The translations under genes and the position numbers were made by a program. The notes under the pieces are model-generated. The model was given only the letters and a program-made list of their open reading frames with translations, did no database searches and was not told the origin of the DNA. A stretch of 64,000 bases of DNA from Rhizoctonia solani (Eukaryota > Basidiomycota > Agaricomycetes > Cantharellales > Ceratobasidiaceae), in NCBI RefSeq assembly GCF_016906535.1, contig NC_057380.1, forward strand, positions 434,001-498,000, read 5' to 3'. This document shows, in pieces, positions 36,068-48,734 of this stretch (position 1 is its first letter; the number at the start of each line of letters is the position of its first letter).

Positions 36068-37079
36068 ATTCAATTGCTTTAGCTTGCCCGCTCTGGACGC
36101 TGAAAACGTAGAAAGTCCGGCCGACCGCCTATGTGCGTAAATAAGCTATTTTTCAGCCCTCATCATTGTGTCCTATTCGCGTATTGTGAGGTCCACAATA
36201 TGCCGATTGTGACAGGTGAACCGCAGCGTGTGGAGGATTCACATGAGGCACTTGACCGAGGCGCGAGGTCCCGGTCACGTGAGCCCTCCACGCACAACTC
36301 TTCCTCACCACCTCGAGCAATCACTAGGCGCGAGGCACGGTATGAATCAGCCTTCTTGGTCGATCCCCACCCACCTTCCCCTTAACGACACTAGGCCGGC
36401 ACACATGATTCTCTGCTACCCTAAGCCTTCGATCCGGACGGTCGCAGCCTTGGGTGGCCCGGCCGATACCCCTAGGCCGCCTGAGGCAGCCCCGGGTCCC
36501 CCCACTCGCACCGCGCCGAGAACCGACGCTGAGAATGTACGCATAGGACTGAACAATAATAAATATATACATGCATACATCCATTCGTCAGCATACCACG
36601 GACCGTACCGGAGCAAAGACCAAGTGTAATGAATGGTTATATCTTTGGGACAACGAGTGTTAAGCCTTGATCCTTTAATCACCGGGACTTAGAGCAAATT
36701 ATACTGAAATAAATTATTCTTAGAGAGAAAAACAGTGCCTAAATCGATCTAGGTGCGATACAAACTATGTTTACCAAGCGACGAGGGGGGGGGTATTTAC
36801 CAATGGCACGCAGGTTGTTGCATGAGTTTAGGTGTGTGGTCACGATTGACCTATGACTTCGAGCTTCCGGTGCAACAGAAGCATCGAATAATCAAGACCT
36901 TCTAGTAGATGTGAAAATCAATCTGTCTTTTTTCTTGGAGGGGCGGGGGGACACAGATATCAGTTGAGTATCGGCGATTTTGTCGATCTGAGTGCAAGAG
37001 AACGGAAAGCTCTGCTGAGAATAGTACGCTGATGACGTTCATATATCAAGCCGAAGAATAAAACAACCTGAACTGCAGT
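36068..37079. other. Intergenic region
   Basis: No gene recognised. It includes a G-run near 36784-36792. Short frames at 36216-36629 lack motifs. Confidence 0.4.
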
Positions 37080-37870
37080 GAAGCATCCATTCCTGCCGCT
37101 ACCACCGGGTCTCTTAAACCCGCCACCTCGCTCTTGTTCTCGACTTCGTCCACCCTGCCCATTACATCAACCTCAGGAGAAGACGAGATCCCAGCCATAC
37201 TGGTTATTCTCACCCTCCTGTACCCTGCGTCCATGACCAAGCTTCTCGAGATAGACGAGGCTACCTATCGGGAACAGTGTTTGAGCGGGTTTGTAAGGAC
37301 CGAGGCGAGCGAAGGGGTTCTTGTCCGTGTGGCTCTAGCGAGGTTGTAAGAGTTTCATGGGGATATGCGGTTCCTCAGCGGGTCAAAGCGTGAATGAAGA
37401 ACCTGACTGAGGATTGACTTGCGCTGTCGATCATGTACGATGAGTAGGATGTAAACGAGAATAGAAATAAGCATACGGCTGTGCGAATCGGGTTAGATGT
37501 TTGAACAAGACGCTGCAAGAGGGTTATGGGATCGGAATATGAATTTATTTCACGCCTTTCATACTTGTTTGGTTGCCCTTTTTTCTCTCCTTGGTCCGCT
37601 CGCGTTCGGATTTTCTGCTCCCGTGACCTTAGTTGAGAATATATATGGAATATTCGATTAATTAGAGACAACATCTATAATAATTAGCCGAGCAGCATCT
37701 ATCGTTCCTCCTATGCTCTGATAGGCCCTCTCGAGCGTACGAATAGATCGGCTATTCCGACGCATACGTATCGTGAGGCCATACGTCAACGTTAAGGGCG
37801 TGCACATGCATGCATGGAGTCAAGTGAGGTGAGATGAGATCCGCGGCACCGGTGCATGGTCGGTTCTTAT
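37080..37870 (+). pseudogene. Degenerate copy of the 13.5-14.2 kb gene end and flank
   Basis: Aligns with 13480-14190. Coding-side matches include TTTGAGCGGGTTTG and CCGAGGCGAGCGAAGG, and the C-terminal block LEIDEATYREQCLSGF. The copy has a stop (TAA near 37346-37348) where the parent reads on, and further frame changes. The match continues past the stop codon into the 3' flank (TGCGAATCGG, CACATGCATGCATGGA), so it is a DNA-level duplication and not a retrocopy. Confidence 0.75.
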
Positions 37871-40458
37871 CGATCGGATTCAAGCTGGGTATAGGTTCCT
37901 TGTTATTTCTTGAAGTCCCCCCCCCCCCCGGAGGGCATCTTGGATCGTGGGCGTAAGGGTATCAAGAGATTAAAAAAAGGACACGACAGGAGAACATGTA
38001 ACTGAGAGACTGGCACATTTGCTCGCGTGTGCTTGCCTGCCTGCCAGTGTGCCACCACGTATGGTTTGGGGGTTGTATGCGATGCATGCATATATATGAC
38101 AAAGCAAGCTCTGGTTGTATGTTTGTCGCTCCTGGAGTTGTGAAAGTGCTGTTGTCCATGATATCGATATTGGTGCGTGGGGCTCGGGCGTAGTACTAGG
38201 TGTTGCTTTAGCCTGCCGTGAAATCGTGGATATCTCGATTTTGTCTGCACAAGTGTGCCCGGGGTCGCTGGGCCCAGGCCATCTTAAGTGAGATACCGAG
38301 TGAAATGGAGTATACGGTATACTGATTGTGATGAATGACTTTATCTTCAGGGTAACTAGTACTATTTGGCATGAGAACAAGTCATCACACTGAAAGCGGG
38401 TTGCTTCCAAGAGGAAAAACGATAACAATATAGATACGGGTACAAGGTAAAGTATAACAAGGGGGTGTTCCCCAAGAGCGCCCAGGTAATCGCATAAACC
38501 CAAGTACTACTATGCGGTTGAATGGTGCATTTTGAGTTCCCGGCGCCAATAGACCCGTCGAACCACTGGGCATATCAACTTGTTTTACATTAAGTATCCC
38601 TCCGTACTCCTTGTGCCCTGCAAGTGGGCTGGGGGGGGGGGGGGGGAGTTGTCGAATAGAACCGGATTACAACAATAGGCGGTAATCGAGAGGTTAGGGG
38701 TGGAATGACGGAAAGGACTTAGATATACCATCTCTTTGGACCATTCACACCCGCAACTGAGAATTACATCGGATTGATGGTCCGAATTCCGGTCCGACGC
38801 GATAAGTCTCAAAAGTTATGATTTTGGCTTTGATTTGTCAAGGCTTCAAATTAGACTCTCTGGAGGGAGAGAGGCTTGGAGCCGCATGGATATCCTCGCG
38901 GTCCTCCTGGCTCGGGACCCACCGGATAGTTTCTTGATGTAGATCCGGAGATCATTCCGTCTTTTTTGGAATAAGGTTATCTACGACATTGTCAATCGAA
39001 TGCCAACGGATGGAAAACTCCGCCGAGAACACACTGAACCACGCTCGATCAAACCATTTCTCATCCCCGCTGCGATCAGAGTTGAAATTACGTAGAGCTA
39101 CTACGTTTTCATATTTCATCTGCCCGGGTTAACGGTTTGTTGATCAGATATGTAATGTTTGCTAGGTGCTTGTGCGCACCACCGGTACCTTTAGGATAAC
39201 TTGGGTGTTCTCGTGTTTGTATAGACAAAGCTCCGGGATGATTTAATAGATGTATAGACTGAATCTGAAAATCGAGCTGATCACCAGCACTACGCATATC
39301 TTATGACCACTATGTAACCGCTCTCTTCCGTTTGACGCTATTGGGGAAGCTGTACGCGGTTGGTTTTCTTGTTTCATCACAACTGGTGGCGCCGCGCGGC
39401 TAGAGAACAATGAAATGTATATTTACTGTTTGGGCTGGATAGTGGTGCGGCGTGTGTATGACGTTTGAGGTTCATTTGATTGTTTATAGAAATATTTAAG
39501 TACTCATTCACCCATATACCGCCCAGATACCTGCTACCAGACCTACACCATCCCAAGATACAATCTCTCCCCACCAACAAATACTTCCAACCTTCCTCGA
39601 ACTCGAAGGCGAGGGAGCTATTATATACATTGTCCCTTGGATACACCCGAGTCTCAATCCCTTAGCCGTTTTAGCTATTGAGCTCTTCTAGCAATGAGCC
39701 AGCAAAGCACTATGGAGGCAACTCGTATTGGTCGGCAAGACCAAGCTAATTCCACACTAATCTCGGGCATCCAAAGAGGCACAATATACAATACAGTCGT
39801 ATCCGAAACCAGGTACGCCTTTTCGCCCGCAAGGTATTGTTGGCGCGCTTGCTGAGAAATATCCTAGACAAGAGCAAGGCAGTACACGCCTTCTGGTGCC
39901 TAAAAGGAGCTCATTGATTGCGTCCCTTCGAGGTCATCCTGGAATTCTGGGTGCTGAAGGGTGAAAATGTAGAGGTGATGGAAGGAGTAACAAAGTAATG
40001 TATGGTCTCTGTGATGAAAGTCGTTATGGAGCGGTTGATTACTATTATAATGTTGTCAAATCATATTTACATAAGTTTCTTCTAATGTTTTGTATAAAAC
40101 GGCGCATGAAAAAAGAAAGAGCACTAGGGAGAAAGCGCCGGTTGACCCCAGATGCTATCTTGGAGCTATACGTGATTGCTAATCGGCCACACCTCGGGCT
40201 CTGCTTAGGCAAGTATGTTGATTGAAATAAGGCACAAGCACGTACACAGACAAGCATTCAGGCTAAACATGACTCATCATTTAACAACTCTGGTCGTTTG
40301 CTTATCGCCAAATATCAAGAATCGTCAAGCGGGTTGAACGTGCGCACGCTGCTCTACAATGGGCGCAACAAATTTAATCATGACCCACATGATGATTGAT
40401 GTTGTATCAACCAGAGATCGGGGTGTAAAACTATAGTTATATGCTCTTAAAAATTATG
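37871..40458. other. Gene-poor region with homopolymer tracts
   Basis: Runs of 13 C (37917-37929) and 16 G (38631-38646). A possible tiny gene at 39693 (ATG after a TATATA about 75 bp upstream) cannot be supported. Nothing else recognised. Confidence 0.45.
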
Positions 40459-40537
40459 TGGACGCACAGAGGATCGAACTCTGGACCGCCTGAAATTTCA
40501 TTGCAAATCAGGCGTGATACCACTACACCATACGCCC
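40459..40537 (-). tRNA. tRNA-Ala (TGC), probably with a short intron
   Basis: The minus strand folds as a tRNA. The acceptor GGGCGTA pairs with TGCGTCC and includes a G3:U70 pair, the alanine identity element; the discriminator is A. The D-arm is GTG...CAC, the anticodon stem CCTGA/TCAGG and the T-arm CAGAG-TTCGATC-CTCTG. The anticodon loop reads TTTGCA and is about 7 nt too long, suggesting a very short intron after position 37. A run of five T follows for Pol III termination. The Cys anticodon GCA would be read only with a shifted stem and is less likely. Confidence 0.85.
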
Positions 40538-40689
40538 TGTAGTGTAGGTACCTGTATAAAAAATGTATAGAACACACGGCAACTATGGAAAGACCCGATA
40601 CCATTCTGGCCCATAAAACACTAGTGTTGGCTCAAAACTGATCAATCAGACTACTTCAATCACTATCGGACTTCCCCATTGCCAGGGGC

Positions 40690-40810
40690 TCTCACAATGC
40701 TCGGTTTGCGTGAACATTCAAATCGGCGCGTTATATACGAAATGCTAGTAAAATCCGGCTACCACTTTCACGAATCTTCCGCGAGTCCCTAGCTCTGCAT
40801 GCCAATCAGA
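40690..40810 (+). repeat. Diverged relative of the 44.6 kb MITE
   Basis: TCGGCGCGTTATATACGAAATGC and the following AAAATCCGGC...CGAATC resemble the core of the MITE at 44670-44735 (TCGCGCGTTATATGCGG and AAAATCCGAC). Terminal repeats are not clear here, so the boundaries are approximate. Confidence 0.4.
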
Positions 40811-42664
40811 TTGCTAATTTTTTATTGGTTTAAATATGCATTGAAGTTGGGGCTCGTGAGAAATAATCAGTTCTCTGTGTACTACCAAAAGGGAGAAGCG
40901 CATTAAGACATTGTGCGCCTTTTCGTAAGACCTATAGCTAAGTCAAGCCAATAAGCACGATAGGACAGCGAGTTAGTCTCTCGGTATATAGTTCAACCCT
41001 GGGCTGATGATCGACAGCAATGGATCAAGTCATACTGGCAGGTAGAAAAGTGGCATCCGAGTCTATACTCATGCGACATCCATCAACATAAAAATATGGC
41101 ATACCTAACTTTCTATTTGTGAGTTAATTCACAGTGGCTTCACGTTAATGTTTTGATTAGGTTCAAATATACACTTTGTAGATACACAACACTAATCTTA
41201 GAAAATTGTTGGTTGGTGATACCACCAACCACACGTACACCATTGTAAGTTTGTAAGCGCCGAGACCCTTATATATTGCTTGTTCCCTGACATTGAGTTT
41301 CAACATCCCGATTGCACCCACACACCCTTCATAAGTGCGCCATAATTTGCATTACAACCCGGTTCATGTCTATGGGTCTTCGTGAACCTGTCCTCCCCCC
41401 TTCGTGAACCACTTCCCCTATTTCGATATTTGGGCAAAGTGGCGGTGCTCTGTGGGGCCAGGGCAATCGCCATCCGAAGCTTAAGTTCATAACTCTCCAA
41501 GACGGCAAGCCAATCGTCCACATGTAATTACATCACCTACACGCGGCCTGAAATAAGCTTTCACCAAACTATGACTCTTGTTTTGCAGCAATATCCACTT
41601 GCCCGATCTCGTCGCGAAACCCTCACGCTGCTTGACATAGTTCTGTACCCCTGTGGCACTTGCCACCGGCAACCAGCTGTGCCTGACCCGTGAAACAGTG
41701 TACATTTAGGGCTCCTAAGACCAGGTCAATATATCGGGTGGGTGATTCCTAAGAGATTCGCCGATTAGAAGTAAAAGGGCCCTGTCCGAAACGGCATCAC
41801 TCCACGGTCTCACTAGACTCAAGTATGGATGTTTAATGGCTTATTAAGGAGCTTCGTAACACAGTTCTAAGCGTTTGAGAGACTATGAAGTCGTCGTATC
41901 GCGATGGTCAATCGCATGAGCCTGATCCCGATTTCACGAGAGGTAACGGTTTATGGTGTGAGTTGAACTATACAGTGGTATATTAAGTAAATCGCGTATT
42001 CGATGATCTGCCGTATATCCACGTGGCTTTCCGCGTTACCCTGTGGAGCCTAGTTTCTGAGTAGACCAGGAATGAGGGGTCCATTCTTCAACCCCAGCTA
42101 TTCGGGCACAGATCTGAAAAGTATTCCACGTCGAAGCTCATCAGATGTGCCACAAGGTCACTTATGGCTGCATGCGCATTGGTACGAAACAGACAACACT
42201 ATGGTTGAAAGAATTAGGCGGACTTGATAATACGGGAGGCTATCTCTTGGAACATAAGTCTGCCGTAAACCTACAAAAGGTTATTAACGTCTACAATATA
42301 AGTAAATCACTCATCGTGCTGGTACAACCTGCAGGACTTATTCCGATATTATCTATTGTCCATTACCGAGTACATGATCTTGCTTAGATAACTCCCAACA
42401 CGATGGTATCTTTAACTTCCTTCTTCACCCTGTTACAACTCCTCTCAGTATTTGGGATGGACCAACGGATACCCCAATATCTAATCAATCTGGCCAGTTC
42501 GACCCAACTGAACCTACCCCTACCGGGCAAGAGGGGACTCCTGGCAATGACACTGCAGAAGTGGGAGAAAGGCAATTGGACCATATTATCTGTTGATATG
42601 ATTATCGACTTGTACACCTATGTACATAACATAGCCAGAACATAACGATGGGTAATATACCCCC
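40811..42664. other. Gene-poor region
   Basis: Open frames at 41300-41705 (minus) and 42145-42645 (plus) show no domain. 42447-42600 has a protein-like frame (FDPTEPTPTGQEGTPGND) that may be an exon remnant of an unknown gene. Confidence 0.35.
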
Positions 42665-43152
42665 AGGCTCCTCGAGCTTTGCAAGCCCTGCTGTACAATT
42701 AGTCAGCTAACATCTAATCCAAAACGAGAGTCTATAGGACACAAGCTGTCCCAAAATAGTAGTACCTAAGTGTAAGGGTTACGCGCCTATCGTAGGTCTG
42801 GCTCGAGTGTATACGTTACCCTTACGATACCCATTACCCTCTCTCAGCGTTACATTCGTCCCTTGTGCTTCGTTTAGATTGATTACCGTTTACGCATGTA
42901 CCGAACCGGGCACCTTATAAGGTCCCGGATTCCGACCCACTCTCCTTGTCTTTACTCTGAATACCAATATCGAGTGTGTGTTACGACTTGTTATTAAGGC
43001 GATGCCGTCGCCCACCGAGTCACATTATACACCCAATAAGTAGAGACCTTACATTAAGCTTAGTATCGACCAGCTCCCGAAGCCCGGGAGAGTCTGCAGA
43101 ATGCACTATGCTACTCCTGAGGGCGCCCCAGCAAAAACCGTTTTTGCCAAGC
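42665..43152 (+). repeat. Duplicated P450 upstream segment, copy B
   Basis: Second copy of the block at 8361-8567, split by a 283-bp LTR insertion. Sequence similarity ends before any P450 coding exon, so this is a promoter-side remnant of a lost P450 gene. Confidence 0.8.
42771..43053. mobile_element. Solo LTR (283 bp)
   Basis: Ends TGTAAGG...CCTTACA, a perfect 7-bp inverted terminus. Flanks CTAAG (42766-42770) and TTAAG (43054-43058) form a near-perfect 5-bp duplication. Copy A at 8361 lacks the insert, giving an empty-site comparison. The short length would suit a Copia-type LTR. Confidence 0.82.
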
Positions 43153-44627
43153 AGCGCGTATCAGCTTGTTTCATTACATGGATTGGGAGACCTTATGTCA
43201 CGGTACAAGTGAATTTATACTTACAGGATGTGGAGGTACATAAATCCCACTTAACTATAATATGATGCTCCAGTATTAGATTTTGCGTAGCAATAGCCCC
43301 AGCGCCCAGCAACGGGTGGTACTTGCACAAACAGCATGCGAATAGTCTGTTGGTAATTTCTCAGGCTAGGATAGAGTATCAGCTATTTTCAGTCCTCTAG
43401 AACCATATGTTATCGTGTAAAAGTAGCTACTTACATATAGTTTTGAAATAATAAGCCTATCTAAACCAGTGTACCACAATCTTATTGTCCCACACGGTAT
43501 CATGATTTTAACCATTTTCTATCGGTAGTCTCCGGATCCCAGTTTTTTTTTCCCTTAACACAGCTGACGTGAGTGGATAGTTAACTGTATATTATTTTAA
43601 GAGTGACAGGGGGAACAGAGATTGCTGATATCGCCTCGCCTGATTGTATCTGATTGACGCCGGTCGCAGTCTATCTTCAGGCTCGAGGTAGCGAGCTTTT
43701 CCCCTCTCTGAACCGTTCCTCGTAGATAGATCCTGTCGTATCCGAGGAGCCGATGGGTGATTTATACTTGGGTGCTGATTCGGTAAATTTCGCGCATGCA
43801 AAAGCCCTTCCACACCAATATTATCCAGCTCCAATGTTTCGGATTGGCGTTTGGGCATTGATGGTAGTGGAGCATTAGGGGATATCCATCGAAAGGGAGC
43901 CCATGACAAGGATCTTCAGACGCGTCATTCCCATGTGTACTGCCCTTTCATAGGAAATGTTGGATCTGCCAGGAATTGTGCTGTTCCAATAAATAGTCAA
44001 AGCATAAGTGATGGCACAAGCTCCGCCGACAGCTCCTCGGCGGGAGTGGTGGCGGTTTGTAAAATCCGTCGCAAAAGGGGCTGCCCCAAAGTAGTTTCAG
44101 TTTTCAATCTAAATGCATCGTAGTAGGATAGCTCGACCTTTGGTGGAACAATAGAAACGCGTGACTCGGTAACATGGGACAGCAGATACAAGTAGGCTCA
44201 TAAATTCACGCGTTTTGATGTTCACCGAATTCGATAGGCTCACTGAGCTTCGAAAGCCTAGCTGTCTTTTAAGTTTGACAGAAACCACTAAGTACTATCG
44301 TAAATAATAGCACCAAGCTTTCATATCAGCTATATAAATGTAAAAAAAGGTTTAAATGGCTGCATTCTGGAACCGTCCTCGAATACAGAGGCTGCCTGGC
44401 TGGGCTTCTTGTTTACCAAGTTTTCCCGGAACCGTGGGGCTGGTAGTAGTCCGACACTCTCTCACTCGGCTATTAGTATCGCTTTCAATGTTATGTTTCA
44501 GCAGAATCGCCTAAACTCAGGGAAAAGGGGCCTCGCCAATGTGTTCAAAGAGATGAATTGCCCATATGTAGGAGCAGTGTCCTCTAGGCTAGTTATACTA
44601 TGCTTAAAGGAATTCATGGAGACAAAA
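43153..44627. other. Gene-poor region
   Basis: No recognised gene. Short frames at 43592-43909 (minus) and 43851-44123 (plus) have no motif. Confidence 0.35.
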
Positions 44628-44839
44628 CACGGTGGACCCCAAAAGTGCGGATTTTCTGAACGTAAAAAATCGCGCGTTATATGCGGAGTGTTGGCAAAAT
44701 CCGACCAGTTTCTCCATGAATCCGCATCCTCAACTCACCCCTGTGTGTCGTCAAGGTGCGGATTCTGCGATTTTAGGTGCGGATGTCTGGCAAAATCTGG
44801 ACGTCATGCGGATTTTCCGTACTTTTGGGGTTCACCGTG
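44628..44839. mobile_element. MITE, about 212 bp
   Basis: Terminal inverted repeats of about 24 bp: the left end reads CACGGTGGACCCCAAAAGTG and the right end, read inward on the other strand, CACGGTGAACCCCAAAAGTA. AAA lies on both sides, a possible 3-bp duplication but low in information. No coding capacity. The interior has repeated GCGGATTTT units. Confidence 0.8.
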
Positions 44840-47800
44840 AAAGCTGCCCGTCTCCGTTTCTCCTATTTTCCTTGCGTGGAGGCACGATGTAAAGTGCCCC
44901 AAGGCTCGCTATGCATCACCACGGAGGGGCCAAGGGTTGACTGAAAGCTTTCATTCAGTAAAATCAATCGCTTATAGGGCATGGGAGTCCAACAAAAAGT
45001 CTTCGCGCTATCATTCCCGCACTATGACTCTTTCTGCCCTCCTACGTGCCATTAATCCCGTGTCTCCCTCACTTGTCTCAAGAATATACATTTACTACAC
45101 AGAGGTCTGTATCCCTATAGCAGGGAGACTCACTCCTGGAATATTCAATCAAATATTTCGGAGAGTGCCGCATGATCACGCTGAGGATTTGCAGCTCAAG
45201 TGAGAAAATCGCCGTTGTCTCATCACAAGGATGCTGATTAGATGTTATCCCACAAGTCCAAATGCTCTTATTAACGAGGAGCCCGGGGAGCAACAACTAC
45301 CCAATCATCTCCCTCTTCATGATCAACCACAAGGGCTACTTGGGTCTCTTTACGGGAACGTTCACTTGACCCTCGCTGATGGAGCAATAGCACCTATCTC
45401 CTAGTTGTCTACAAATGATTCATCTGTGAGTCGTGTATCCTATTAATAGATGAGCGTAGTATTCAAATATCCATCTCTTCAGCGCATTGGTTAAATTTAT
45501 ACCTCGGGCATCTCTCTTTAGTCATCAGGCAATCCTCCATAATTGTAGATTCTTAAGGATAATTTTTATTTATGAGAAATACCCAGACAAAAAAATACCT
45601 GAGACAAGGAAAGCATGGATTTGATGAATATCGTGTACCCGGCCGGAACATAGCAAAGTGACTAGTGAGGCATGTAAGAGGGCGAAGGTAGATTTGAAAA
45701 CACCGATTTAGGCGGAGATATAAAGCGACCTACAGTCGGTAAACTTCCGGTTTGTCCTCGGTACCCGAGGGTGAGAAGTTCAGTGGACGAGTGCTGTTGA
45801 GGTTTAGGCTGGCACTACAGAGTTTAGGATCGCCTTGCAATTGGTTAGATTTGTCCCGACCATCGGGATCCGAAAAAATACCAAAATTCCGGCCTAGTTA
45901 TCAATGCATTGCAATCAAGGATTCATCAGCACCTTCAGTAACATCCAACCAATATTGAGGTCAATTTGCTACGATGTCTATGACGTAACTCAGACGGATG
46001 CCTATCGAGTTTAGAATCAAATGAGTAACGGCGTTCCTGGCTTCCTACTATCCAAAACATGACTAAACCTATCCAGTAACTTAACCACTTTTTAGAACAC
46101 TAAGGGTTTATTATCAGATATTAAGTCGCCGTTCATATTATCGTGGGTGATAAAGGTACACGTAGCTGGAAGGAGCTGCGAGGCATTTGATATTTTTTCA
46201 AACCTGCCTCATAGCGTACTCCAGTTATAATAAATACGCGAACTCCTTTCTCGGATGCCTAAGAGAATAGACGCATTGGGGCCAAGTTCTAGTGCGATAC
46301 CAGCATGATCATAGATACGCTATTGCACCATTTACATCAAGTTCTAGCCATGCAATTGAGTATTTGGTGATCAAATTGGTCGATCATCGATCATCGTGAG
46401 CGTCAATCTTGTCACAGCAACGTGATTGTCATTAAGTGCGATATTTATAGGGTCGTGCTATGTGAATAGTGTGCTGCTGAGTATCTTAGTCTTTGGTTGA
46501 GGCTTGGTTCCAAAAGATAACTAAGAGAATTAGTTGAGCTTAACACGCGACCTCATAGCCGCCCATCGGATGGGCATATTCATATACGCATGAATTAGTC
46601 TCGTGTACCCGAATCTTCTGTCTGAAGTTCAAGACTAACGCAACGTCAGAAGGAAATTAAATAAAGATTAGGCAGCATCGAATGGAGATGTAGATGTATG
46701 AGTTCGTTTGGTATAGCTCTTTATAACTCGGAACTTGTTCCCCCTAGAACAATGTCACTTCTTCTGTTGTATGAAATTTACATAATATAACTGCAGATAA
46801 CCGCCAATTACCATGCACAGAACACGGTAGAGCAAATCCGATGATACACGTATCGTTCCACAAAAGTGCTAATTCCGTAACGCCAATGTCTCGACCCATG
46901 TATGAGTAGTCACTTTTTTCAGTGCATGGGCAAAGATATCCCCTGATGGAGCCAGCAATCCAATAGTAGTAATGAAGGAGAATTTTGACACTGCCTGCAT
47001 GCATAGTTTCATTCTAGTCCGACTTGCCCATGGCCCAATGACAATCCAACATTCATTACTTGAGACTTTCAAGCTCCGGAAGTTGATCAGGCAGCATCCA
47101 AATATTCATTTCGACCAAACGAACATGTGCTTATGCGTCTACCTGTAAGATGTATGCACGATGATCGTGAGGAAATCCAACTGATACGTTCATAGCTTTG
47201 AAAGACCTTTGGTCCTCACAGCACCCAGAGTTTGGCAGTAAATCGTACTTTCGTACAAGCCTCTCCAACAGCTAGCCGGAAAGGCCAGTATGAACTCTCG
47301 ATCACTACCGAAGCTGTGTATCTTGCGCTTCATGCTCAGAGTAGAGTCATACAAAGCGAATTTCATTAGATAGCGTATAAACACGCTGGAATTGGCCCAG
47401 GACTACTTAAACCCCTAGTTCTTCTAAGTCATAAGAACAGCCAGTGACACCACCACTCTACCCCCTACCCATCCAAGCAATGAACAACCAACCACAAGAT
47501 GCACCTGCTCAGGGGTATGCCACTGGTCCTGTTCTTCAGTTCATCATCATGCTAATGATTATTGCTGATACAGAGGAAACACTCCACCGAACCAGGTCGG
47601 AAATGCGCAGCCCAACAGTGGCCCACTTAACAAGGGCTTGTATGGACTCTCTGCACTAACGCCCTCAAATAACCGAAATTGAAACATGGCTTACCTTTCG
47701 GATGACAGAAATTTACTGTTCGAAGAGTAGACTATGCATGGCATTTTGAACTATGCGCGCCGTTGATACCCTATGATTATGCTCTCCCTCTTTCAACTAT

Positions 47801-48702
47801 GTGTTCAAATAATGTAGCTATGACTTACTCAGCTAACTTCTGTTAATTGTCTTTCAAAGCATTGCTGAATGGAATAGAAAGTAGTTCGCACACACGCTTG
47901 TAAATCCTTCGCATTTCTGCCAACATTACGAAGGAAGGATCACGGCGATAAACCTGTAATAATAATACTCATAGTGTTCCGTCAATTTATGGAAAGAACG
48001 CGCATACATAGACTATTGCTTGTGGCCATCAAATGTGTGAATGATAATCCTTCGTTTACCGCGCCCGTAACGACGACAGCGATTGAATCATGAGCTCTGA
48101 GCCGAGGTAACGGTCATGAGAGTGTTGAACACCAAAAGGGCTTCATGCAAATGCCAATCATGATGCCGCTTCTTTGACGGGAGATGAGCTTCATTACCCA
48201 ATAATTGACTTCTTCTTCCATGAAAGATAGGCGGGGTACTATTTCATCAATTCGACTCAAGGTCCATCTATCTGAAATTACGGGTTCCTCCAGGGGTTAT
48301 ACACACTCTGTGCAATACAAGTACTTCATGTGCTATTCATCTACTACGTTATGTTTATTTAGGCGACTAACCGTAATCCGATAATTTTCGAGCTGGCTCG
48401 ATCTGTTCAGAACACTTTTAAATCGCTTTATGTTGTCGAGGAATGCCCTCGACCAAGGATGTCCGAAGGTTTGGAAACTATGGTATGATTGGAGTCATCA
48501 AGAGCACAGTTAAATTATGTTCGTCTCCTCTCAGTGGGGACTTAATATTCCAAGGCGATACGGGCGCCAGAGACTTTCACTTACTGTTGTGAAACGGACC
48601 CGTACTTGAGACATCCCATTTGGTTAGCCACTTCCTGGTATTTCCTGTCGGCAAAGGGTCAAATATTCGGATACGCTCAGATCTTTCGTTTGAATCTCCC
48701 GT

Positions 48703-48734
<32 letters not shown>

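Noticed and set aside
40961..41015. tRNA-like GTTCAACCCTGGG segment
   Set aside because: Only a T-arm-like string; no matching acceptor or anticodon stem.
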